This document shows positions 1-6,697 of a stretch of DNA of 10,384 nt, one piece after another. The notes under the pieces were generated by a model that worked only from the letters and a program-made list of their open reading frames with translations, ran no database searches and was not told the DNA's origin. How positions within the stretch are numbered: the first letter of the stretch is position 1; the number at the start of each line of letters is the position of its first letter. The DNA is from Candidatus Aminicenantota bacterium (GTDB lineage: Bacteria; Acidobacteriota; Aminicenantia; UBA2199). The DNA is taken from positions 1 to 10,384 of the forward strand of contig JAPKZM010000194.1 of assembly GCA_026393775.1 (NCBI GenBank). Direction: 5' to 3'. A program made the position numbers and the translations under genes.

Positions 1-1577
1 AGGGAATTGCCACATTTAATATTATCAGACAAATTAGGCAAGGCGCGTTCGTGGAAGAGGGTCATCTGCTTGGAGAGGGAGGTGTCGTTTTCGCCTTCGA
101 GGGCTTTCAGCAGCAAAGATAGCTTGGTGGTTTCGACGGCCTGCCGGTCGATATCGACGCCGTAGATGTGGGTGGTGAGGATGCGCTTGCGTTCGGCGAT
201 GGTGAGCCGGGTTTCGCCTTTGGCGTTCTGATAGACTGCATTGGCGTATTTTTTGGCAGGGTTGGCCTGATACCATTGCAAACAATGGTCGAGGAGAAAC
301 TGATAGGCGCCGAGGAGGAAGGAACCGCTGCCGCAGGCCATGTCCAGGACGCGGAAGGGAGGTTTTGTTTTACTTCCAGAGAGATCGGACCGGCTTTTTC
401 CCTCAACCTGCTTGCCGATGGTGTTCAGGACGATGTAGTTCACGATGTAGGCGGGGGTGTAGTAGACGCCGCCGGCCTTGCGCACCTCGGGCTTTTCCTC
501 GACCTTGGCCTGATGCCCGGCGGTCAGACGGATGACCTTGCCGAGAAAACGTTCGTAAACCGTGCCCAGAATTTCCACGGGCATGACGCCGAAGTGGTAT
601 GGGCAACCGTGCTCGAAGTAGAGGCTTTGCAGAATTGGCTTGAGGGCATGGTCGTCCACGGCCAGACGCGGCGTGAGCGTATCCGGCGCATCGGAGACGC
701 CGGGTTCTTTCTGGAAGTGGAACAGGCCGGAGTTGTATTTCTGGTCGGCCTTGCGGCACAAGCCGCTCATAAAGCGGTTGTAGATGTCCGGCTGCTCGCA
801 GAGTTTGTGCAGTTGCCCGTAAGACTCCAGTCCGCGATCCTCGGCCATGCGCCGGAAAATGATCCGGTCAATGATCCGTTGCACAACGGCGTTAAGATCG
901 TCCGCTGATAAATCGTTGTTGCGCAAAGCAAGGTTTCGCGCCAGCACGTCGCGCCAGCCTTCGATATCCTTCAGAAACTCGCTGTCAACCTCGGAGGTGC
1001 CGCGCTTGCGCTTGGAAGCGACATACTGATCGAACGCACCGGACCAGACCGCCTCGCGCGAGAACACATCCCAAATCTCCCGCCAGCGGTCGGGATACTC
1101 GCTGAACCCGAAATACTGGATGCGGGCGTGACTTGCCTTATTTTCGAGTCGCGGGCGGGAAGCGCAATCATACACGCCCAATTCCTCGAAGTCGGTCAGG
1201 ATGGACAGGGCGAGCTTGGCGCTGAAACCGTAGCGGCGAAGCTGGTAGGCGGGCGCGGGGTCAGCATTGATATTGATGCCGCACTTCTTGGCTTCGACGT
1301 AGAACTTCGCCAAGGTGCCGAGGCGGAAGGTGTAGTCGGGCGCCTTCTGCTGGCCTTCCACGTCCAGGCTGTCTTCGGTGATGACTTCGCGATATTGCGG
1401 CGCGGCCATGGCGGCGTTGCGCATGTCCCAACCCAGGGCCTCGAAAAAAGGGTCTATCAGCGATTGGCGAATATGGGCTTCCTTGACTCCGGGGGCGAGG
1501 AAGGAGTGCCGGTTAATAGTGAAGTATTGACACAGTTTGGCGACTTCATCTTTGCTTTGATCGCATGTCTTGCTCAT
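1..1577 (-). CDS. Type IIG restriction-modification enzyme (Eco57I-like), N-terminal part, cut by window edge
   Basis: This open frame runs from an ATG at 1577 off the left end of the window, giving 525 residues without a stop. It reads as a single-chain restriction enzyme plus N6-adenine methyltransferase. Residues 80-97 hold a PD-(D/E)XK-type nuclease signature: Pro80-Asp81, then Glu95-Ala96-Lys97 inside FYVEAKK. A helical linker region follows. The methyltransferase part begins at GGVYYTPAYIVNYIV (about 369-383). It continues with SAM-binding motif I, VLDMACGSGSF (410-420), and an acidic-loop motif, IYGVDIDRQAV (471-481). The last residues, IKCGNS, are where these families normally approach the catalytic NPPY motif, which lies outside the window with the target-recognition domain. 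An in-frame stop lies just upstream and no other upstream start was found, so the ATG at 1577 is preferred even though no clear SD precedes it. It begins 54 bp after the kinase stop. Family assignment is confident. Activity and specificity cannot be judged from this fragment. Confidence 0.88.
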   Translation of the reverse strand, partial: MSKTCDQSKDEVAKLCQYFTINRHSFLAPGVKEAHIRQSLIDPFFEALGWDMRNAAMAAPQYREVITEDSLDVEGQQKAPDYTFRLGTLAKFYVEAKKCGININADPAPAYQLRRYGFSAKLALSILTDFEELGVYDCASRPRLENKASHARIQYFGFSEYPDRWREIWDVFSREAVWSGAFDQYVASKRKRGTSEVDSEFLKDIEGWRDVLARNLALRNNDLSADDLNAVVQRIIDRIIFRRMAEDRGLESYGQLHKLCEQPDIYNRFMSGLCRKADQKYNSGLFHFQKEPGVSDAPDTLTPRLAVDDHALKPILQSLYFEHGCPYHFGVMPVEILGTVYERFLGKVIRLTAGHQAKVEEKPEVRKAGGVYYTPAYIVNYIVLNTIGKQVEGKSRSDLSGSKTKPPFRVLDMACGSGSFLLGAYQFLLDHCLQWYQANPAKKYANAVYQNAKGETRLTIAERKRILTTHIYGVDIDRQAVETTKLSLLLKALEGENDTSLSKQMTLFHERALPNLSDNIKCGNS

Positions 1578-1631
1578 AGTCGTTCGATCCCAATCTCCGT
1601 TTATCGGCGTTCAAAATTAAGTAAGGCCATA

Positions 1632-3974
1632 TCAATTAATCTTGGTCCAGGGCTCCGGGGGAATGGACATGGCGTCGATGGCCGCGGCGATCTTTTGCCA
1701 CTCGGCAATGACAACGGCGTGATCGGTTGCGTAAGCGATGGGTCGGATCGAGAATTCCATCCGCTCGCTCAAATGGACGATGTTCTTCTCCGCCGCTTGG
1801 GTGATCTTCCAGGACTCTCCGCTTAGGTCATTCATCCCCAGGTCGGAAACGAGCAAGGCGATCACTTCGTTGCCATTCGCGCCGAAGCGCTGCAGGCGCT
1901 CCAGCAACAGGGCCAGCTTGATCAGGGTGCGGGTCGTACGGAAGGAGTTTTGCAGCCTATAAAAGGCGGCTGAGCCCACGCGCGGCCAGTCTTTGCCGTC
2001 ATCGTGGCGAAAACGGGCCAGGAACTTGCTCATCTCCGCCTGCCGGGAAATGGAGTTCAGTTCATTCCTGGCCCTGCTTTCGGCAGCCAAGGTTCGGAAG
2101 AGCTGAATGTTGCGGGTGCTCCTGTCGGCCAATAAGCGAAAACGGCCGAACCAGAAATAGCCGGGTCCCGTCCACCAGCTATCATTGAAATTTTCCTGCC
2201 GGACCGCTTGCAGGTCGTCCAGGTAGGCCATCTGGAAAAAGCGCTGGCCGCTCATTTTTTCAAGGAAGAGGAGCAGCAAGGGCTCGATCTTCTCCAATTG
2301 CTTCCTGGCCAAGTCGATGTCACTGGCCAGCACCAGGGGGACAACCTCCCGGCAAAATATACGAAACTGGCCGATGGCCCGGGCGTGCTCCAACATGCCG
2401 CCGGCGGCCGCTTCGCAATCGAGCAGAAAGTAGCCCAACTGGCGCAATCGCTCCACTCCGCCGGCAATGTCTCCTTCCAGGAATGCCAGTCTGGCCTTTA
2501 AGGCTTGCCAGCGGCTGAAGCTGGCGACGAATGCCGCGGCGAGGGGTTCGCCCGGCTTTGGCGCCAGGTGATTGCCGGCGATAGCGGGAATCATATGGTC
2601 CATTTTCGCTCCGGAATCGTCCAGCGCCTGTTTGACCCCATCCAAGCCGGAGGGAATGATGGCCGTGCGATAGAGTTTTTCCATTTGTAAATTTAAGCGC
2701 CGTTCAGCGCCCGAATACGGGGCGGCCTGGGCGAACATGACCCGCCGGTACGCCTGCCAGGCATCGCCCTGTCTGGCTGGCCAGTCTTCAGGCAGGTAAT
2801 CCTTGTCCATGGGAAAGCGGGTGTTGAAGTATGCCGGATACTCCGCCGTGAGCCGCTGCAGCTTGTTGCCGTAATGGTAGTCGAGAAACCAGCCCAGCAG
2901 CGTGCCGCAGACGAAAAGGAGGATGAGCAACTCCAGCAGCCGGCCCAGGTAAACCAGGGGGCGCAGCCGCAGCGGCCGGAAAAGGAAGAATAGCCGTTGC
3001 TTGTTTTTCTCGTGCCCGGTCTTTTTTTTCAACAAACGGTCGATTTTCTTCAGGAGTTTTTCGACCGCGGCATAACGCCGGCCCGGATTTTTTTCCAGGC
3101 ACTTCAAAATGATGCGCTCCAGGGAGGCGGGGATGGCCGGATTGAGGCTGGATGGGGGCAGCGGGGTCTCATGCAGGTGCTTGAACAGCAGCGCCTGAGT
3201 GGTCTCGGCCACGAAGGGCGAGCGGCCGGTGACCATCTGGTACATCATCACCCCCAACGAGTAGATGTCGGTGCTGGCATCGACCTTCTCGCCCTGGATC
3301 TGCTCCGGGGCCATGCACTCGGGCGTGCCGATGACGATGCCGGTCCGGGTGGTGCCGGTTTGGTTCAGTGAGCGGGCGATGCCGAAATCGAGGACGGTGA
3401 CTATCCCTTTTTTGCCGATCATGACGTTTTGCGGCTTCAGGTCGCGGTGAATGATGCCCTGGGCATGGGCGGTCACCAGCGCCCGGCAGACCTTGCTGAT
3501 GATATCGAGCACCTTTTCCAGCGAGAGCGGGCCCGCCATGCTGATCAGCTCCTGGAGATTCTGGCCCTCTACATAGTTCATGGAGATGTAGCGGATGCCC
3601 CTTACCTCGCCTAGATCATGGATGCGGATGACGTTCTCGTGGACGATCTCCCGGGCCAGGAGCAGCTCCCTCTTGAAGCGCTCCACCGCGTCGGGACTGT
3701 CGTTCAGTTCGGGGTTGATGACCTTGAGCACTACCACGATCTGCAACTCCTTGTCCAGGGCCTTGAACACCCGGCCCATGCCCCCGGCTCCGATCTGCTC
3801 GATGATCTGGTAGCGGTTGCCGAAGCTCTCGCCCGGGCTCAGGACAAGATCGGCCGGGTAGGCGGCGATGGGAGTCGCATCCCCGATGCTGGGGGTGGAA
3901 TCAAAAGGTTCCCCGCACTGGCTGCAAGTCCGGTTCAGCTCGTCGTTCAGGAAAGCGCACTTTGGACACTTCAT
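1632..3974 (-). CDS. Membrane-anchored Ser/Thr protein kinase with N-terminal zinc ribbon
   Basis: A 780-residue Hanks-type (PknB-like) kinase that should phosphorylate Ser/Thr on cytoplasmic proteins. A zinc ribbon sits at the N-terminus (Cys3, Cys6, Cys17, Cys20). The kinase domain covers about 55-315: glycine loop IGAGGMG (61-67), ATP-anchoring Lys84, catalytic HRDLKPQN (176-183, Asp178), metal-binding DFG (196-198), and APE (222-224). A basic stretch leads to one hydrophobic segment (about 341-363). The remaining 410 residues or so should lie outside the cytoplasm and match no family I recognise. The frame stays open upstream to an ATG at 4061, but the start at 3974 is preferred: it begins directly with the MKCPKC ribbon, has GAGG about 7 nt upstream, and is preceded by a good promoter that the longer reading frame would overlap. 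The key catalytic residues are all present, so the enzyme is probably active. The C-terminal part may be a sensor, which is inference. Confidence 0.92.
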   Translation of the reverse strand: MKCPKCAFLNDELNRTCSQCGEPFDSTPSIGDATPIAAYPADLVLSPGESFGNRYQIIEQIGAGGMGRVFKALDKELQIVVVLKVINPELNDSPDAVERFKRELLLAREIVHENVIRIHDLGEVRGIRYISMNYVEGQNLQELISMAGPLSLEKVLDIISKVCRALVTAHAQGIIHRDLKPQNVMIGKKGIVTVLDFGIARSLNQTGTTRTGIVIGTPECMAPEQIQGEKVDASTDIYSLGVMMYQMVTGRSPFVAETTQALLFKHLHETPLPPSSLNPAIPASLERIILKCLEKNPGRRYAAVEKLLKKIDRLLKKKTGHEKNKQRLFFLFRPLRLRPLVYLGRLLELLILLFVCGTLLGWFLDYHYGNKLQRLTAEYPAYFNTRFPMDKDYLPEDWPARQGDAWQAYRRVMFAQAAPYSGAERRLNLQMEKLYRTAIIPSGLDGVKQALDDSGAKMDHMIPAIAGNHLAPKPGEPLAAAFVASFSRWQALKARLAFLEGDIAGGVERLRQLGYFLLDCEAAAGGMLEHARAIGQFRIFCREVVPLVLASDIDLARKQLEKIEPLLLLFLEKMSGQRFFQMAYLDDLQAVRQENFNDSWWTGPGYFWFGRFRLLADRSTRNIQLFRTLAAESRARNELNSISRQAEMSKFLARFRHDDGKDWPRVGSAAFYRLQNSFRTTRTLIKLALLLERLQRFGANGNEVIALLVSDLGMNDLSGESWKITQAAEKNIVHLSERMEFSIRPIAYATDHAVVIAEWQKIAAAIDAMSIPPEPWTKIN

Positions 3975-3999
3975 CTCTGCCTCGTGAAGAAAACAATTT

Positions 4000-4028
4000 A
4001 CTATATTCCCCAGCGGAAAATTAGTCAA
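4000..4028 (-). promoter_or_regulatory. Sigma70-type promoter for the Ser/Thr kinase gene
   Basis: On the minus strand TTGACT (4028-4023) and TATAGT (4005-4000) are separated by exactly 17 bp. The -10 box ends 25 nt before the kinase ATG at 3974, leaving room for a short leader with the GAGG ribosome site. Each hexamer matches the consensus at five of six positions. This implies that the kinase gene can be transcribed independently of mltA. Confidence 0.7.
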
Positions 4029-4059
4029 CCATGTTTTTCCCCGTGTCCGGAATCGCAAC

Positions 4060-4083
4060 AAAAAATCGCGGCCGCTATTTTTT
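4060..4083 (-). terminator. Possible intrinsic terminator (bidirectional palindrome) at the mltA 3' end
   Basis: A 24-bp palindrome with a single mismatch (4067/4076) has an A6 run, a GCGGCCGC core and a T6 run, in that order on both strands. It contains the mltA stop codon (TAG, 4077-4075). On the minus strand the GC core is followed by T6, as in an intrinsic terminator, but the core stem is very short because the loop must use some of its bases. Termination is plausible, not certain. The kinase promoter immediately downstream fits a transcription boundary here. Confidence 0.35.
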
Positions 4084-5349
4084 AAGGAGGAAAAAGAGGC
4101 TCCCTTTCTGTTTCATGCTGCCGGCGACGATCTCGCTGGACTCGCCGTGGCCGGTGAAGAGGTCGACATGGTCGGCGCCGAAAATGGCGCCGCCCGTGTC
4201 CTGGTTGAGGACGAAGCGGCCGAACTTCTCCCAGCCGCTGATGCGCTCTCCTGAGTCGAACACCGGTTTCTCGCATTCGATGTAGGCCAGGGCGCCGAGA
4301 GGGAACAGGCGCGGGTCGCTGGCGATACTGCGCCAGGGGGTCAGGCGCGTGCCAAAGGTGCCGGTCGCGCTCTGCACGTTAACCTGGAAGAAAATGTAGC
4401 TGGGATTGCTGCTGAAGGCCTCGGGGATGGACTCCGGGTGCTCCTTTAAAAAAGTCTTCATCCCCGTTAAAGAAAGCTGGCCGCGGTCGATCAGTCCCTT
4501 GTCGAGAAGGTATTTGCCGAGCGAGCGGAAGGGATGGCCGTTCTGGTCGGCGTAGCCCACGAAGATCCGGCTGCCGTCATCGAGCTGGACGATCCCGGAG
4601 CCCTGGATATGCAGGAAAAAAATATCGACCAGGCTGTCGATCCAGACGATCTCCAGGCCGCGGCCGGCCAGCTTGCTTCTAAAGTCGATCTCCTCGCGGG
4701 TGTAATAGGGAATCAGGCGGTTGCCGGCGTCCACCATGCCCTTGATCTGGTTTGGGAATGCGGGCTGCTCCTTGTAAAAATAGAACTGCGGCAGATCGAC
4801 GGTCAACAGGTCGGCCGGTCGTCCGTACAGGGGATAGGGGTATTGCGGCGATTCGCGGCGCGAGCCGCGCAGCAGCGGCTCGTAGTAGCCGGTGAAGGTG
4901 ACCTGCGGCGCCGTGCTGGCATAGAAGACGTAATTCTCGAACAGGTAGGAAAAAAATCCCTCGCTCAAACCCAGCTCTGCCAGTTTGCTCCGGAAGTCGT
5001 TCAGGCTGGCGATAACGCGCGAGACCGGGATGGAGTCGGCGCCAAAGCGCATGACGGCGGTGCTGTCCAAGGCGTTGAATTTCTGGAGGCTGAGGTCCAC
5101 GGCATCGAGAAGGGATTGCGCCGGTTCATCGTCCCGCAGCGTGGGGGGGATGGATACCGGCTGCAGGGAATTGGCTGCCGTCCAAACGATTGGCAGTGGA
5201 GGGGGAGGCGGCTGGACCGGCGTCAGCGGCGGCTGGGTCGGCACGCTGGGCGGCGTTTTCGGCGCCACGTAGATCTTTTTCGGCTGAGTACAGGCGAGGT
5301 TGAGCGTTAGCAGGGAGAGGATCGTGATGTATTTAATTTTGTTTTTCAT
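4075..5349 (-). CDS. mltA: MltA-type membrane-bound lytic murein transglycosylase
   Basis: A 424-residue protein predicted to cleave the MurNAc-GlcNAc bond of peptidoglycan non-hydrolytically, forming 1,6-anhydro-MurNAc ends in the periplasm. The N-terminus is a signal sequence (MKNKIKYITILSLLTL) ending in NLAC, so Cys20 may be lipidated, although Asn at -3 makes the lipobox non-canonical. A proline-rich linker (about 27-53) follows. The MltA domain shows FTGYYEP (152-158), the VDIFFLHIQGSG segment (241-252) and NPSYIFF (315-321). The C-terminal 3D domain shows NQDTGGAIFGADHVDLFTG (382-400), with conserved acidic residues Asp384 and Asp396. It is longer than E. coli MltA mainly through the linker. 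The reading frame stays open upstream, but the start at 5349 gives the signal peptide. An ATG at 5370 would add seven residues. Neither start has a strong SD. It stands alone between a GC-rich stem-loop and a possible terminator. Confidence 0.92.
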   Translation of the reverse strand: MKNKIKYITILSLLTLNLACTQPKKIYVAPKTPPSVPTQPPLTPVQPPPPPLPIVWTAANSLQPVSIPPTLRDDEPAQSLLDAVDLSLQKFNALDSTAVMRFGADSIPVSRVIASLNDFRSKLAELGLSEGFFSYLFENYVFYASTAPQVTFTGYYEPLLRGSRRESPQYPYPLYGRPADLLTVDLPQFYFYKEQPAFPNQIKGMVDAGNRLIPYYTREEIDFRSKLAGRGLEIVWIDSLVDIFFLHIQGSGIVQLDDGSRIFVGYADQNGHPFRSLGKYLLDKGLIDRGQLSLTGMKTFLKEHPESIPEAFSSNPSYIFFQVNVQSATGTFGTRLTPWRSIASDPRLFPLGALAYIECEKPVFDSGERISGWEKFGRFVLNQDTGGAIFGADHVDLFTGHGESSEIVAGSMKQKGSLFFLLKK

Positions 5350-5396
5350 TTCAATTGTTGAATATATCATAAGTTCGGCTATAAGATAAAGTGTAG

Positions 5397-5418
5397 GGGC
5401 GGAGTCGGGGCCCCGCCC
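5397..5418. repeat. GC-rich stem-loop between the rlmL and mltA genes
   Basis: In the 112-bp gap, arms GGGCGG (5397-5402) and CCGCCC (5413-5418) enclose a 10-nt loop. The loop overlaps an alternative 10-bp perfect palindrome, CGGGGCCCCG (5406-5415). There is no T-tract on either side, so an intrinsic terminator is unlikely. It could be an RNA-processing structure or a dispersed intergenic repeat. Copy number cannot be judged from one window. Confidence 0.45.
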
Positions 5419-5461
5419 TCTTTGCAGAATGGCGCGAAAGCTTTCCAAACAATTTTTGCTT

Positions 5462-6697
5462 TTAGCCGTTTCCTGAGTGGTGAACCAGCAGCGACACCGG
5501 GATACCGCCGTTGCGGAAGAGGATTTTTTTATCATGGGGGAGTGAAAGGACTTTTTCCAATTCCAATCCCGGTATGATGATCGCATAGCCGCAGCCGGCG
5601 AAGTCGCGCCGTATCTTGGCGCCGATGCGGCGATATAGATCCAGGCTGTCTTCCGCAGTGCCGAGGCGGGTGCCGTAGGGCGGGTTCAACACCAGCAGGA
5701 TGTCGGCCGGGTCGACGGCTGTCGGCCGCGGCAGCTTGAAAAAATCATTCTGCTCGACCGCAAGCCAGGATTCGAGGCCCATGACGGCCACATTGCGGGC
5801 GGTGGTGCGCACGGCTTGGGCCGCGATGTCGGAGCAGAATATTTTTTTCCCGGGAAGCGTTTTTTCTTTGAATTCAGCGGCCAGATGCTCCCGGAGGTGG
5901 GAAAAGGCGTTGGGGCGGAACGCGGGCCAGTTTTCGAAGACGAAATGACGATTCAGATTGCAGGGCCGCCCGGAAAAAATCAGCCCCGCTTCCAGGCCAA
6001 AGGTGCCCGAACCGCAGAAGGGGTCGATCACGATCCGGTAGCGGTTGACGGCCGCGCTCTTGAGGATGGAGCAGGCGAGAGTCTCCCTGAGCGGCGCCTC
6101 GGAGCTGTACTTGTCATAGCCGCGGCGATACAGGAGCTCGCCGCTGCTGTCAAGGCTGACCAGGCAGCGTTCATGGTCGAACCGGATGAGAATGGCCTGT
6201 TCATCGCCGCTGGGGGCCGCTTTTTTTTGCGCCAAAAAAACCTGCCGGCCGTAAGCCGCCAGCCGGTCCCGGATGGCCGCCAATCCCTCCTGCGCAACGC
6301 GGCCGCTATGCCATAAGCCGGAAGGGCCGGCGCAGACGCTGATATCCAGCCGGGCCTTGTCTTTGAGGTGCAGCTCCCAGGGGCCAGCGGCCATTTTGAA
6401 CCTGAACTCCTCCAAACTCGCGGCCCGGAAATGGAACAAGCGCAGCAGCAAGCGACTCAGCGTGCCGGCGCCGAGATTCAGGCGGTAGGCATCGGTCAAT
6501 TTCGCGTTGAAGGTGATCCCGCCCGTTGTCGTGGCCATGAGTTCGGGGATGCCCAGGTCGCGCAGTTCCTGGGCGGCGGTTGCTTCGAAGCCCGGCTGCA
6601 CAATGGCAAAAAATTCATGGTGCCTGCCGATGACATGGTCCTTGACCCGCCGGGCCAGCGCTTTTTCATTGACGCCATCCGCAGGGCGGGGCGTCAT
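5462..6697 (-). CDS. rlmL: THUMP-domain SAM-dependent RNA methyltransferase, RlmL family
   Basis: A 411-residue class I RNA N-methyltransferase, most like the guanine-N2 rRNA enzymes (E. coli RlmL, which modifies 23S rRNA). The N-terminal part (about 27-180) resembles a THUMP RNA-binding region, opening with FFAIVQPGFEATAAQELRDL. The linker RRGYDKYSSEAPLRETLA (191-208) is characteristic of the family. SAM-binding motif I is IDPFCGSGTFGLEAG (224-238), and the catalytic motif IV is NPPYGTRL (338-345). It lacks the C-terminal RlmK methyltransferase found in the fused 702-residue E. coli protein. The ATG at 6697 is chosen over an upstream ATG at 6772 because it overlaps the helicase stop as ATGA, a typical coupled start. 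AAGGG lies about 13 nt upstream. The exact target base (rRNA versus tRNA, as in Trm14-like relatives) cannot be fixed from sequence alone. Confidence 0.88.
   Translation of the reverse strand: MTPRPADGVNEKALARRVKDHVIGRHHEFFAIVQPGFEATAAQELRDLGIPELMATTTGGITFNAKLTDAYRLNLGAGTLSRLLLRLFHFRAASLEEFRFKMAAGPWELHLKDKARLDISVCAGPSGLWHSGRVAQEGLAAIRDRLAAYGRQVFLAQKKAAPSGDEQAILIRFDHERCLVSLDSSGELLYRRGYDKYSSEAPLRETLACSILKSAAVNRYRIVIDPFCGSGTFGLEAGLIFSGRPCNLNRHFVFENWPAFRPNAFSHLREHLAAEFKEKTLPGKKIFCSDIAAQAVRTTARNVAVMGLESWLAVEQNDFFKLPRPTAVDPADILLVLNPPYGTRLGTAEDSLDLYRRIGAKIRRDFAGCGYAIIIPGLELEKVLSLPHDKKILFRNGGIPVSLLVHHSGNG

Noticed and set aside
168..908. Plus-strand and alternative-frame open stretches over the restriction-modification gene.
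   Set aside because: The minus-strand frame from 1577 carries clear methyltransferase motifs throughout, so these are shadows.
1..3974. A BREX/Pgl-like defence pair of kinase plus methyltransferase.
   Set aside because: The kinase is a membrane-anchored zinc-ribbon PknB type, not PglW-like. The methyltransferase carries a nuclease motif typical of type IIG, and no PglZ, PglY or BrxC is seen.
6221..6240. A T8 run followed closely by an A7 run inside rlmL, a possible slippage or frameshift site.
   Set aside because: The frame is intact on both sides and the catalytic motifs follow in the same frame, so there is no evidence of programmed shifting.
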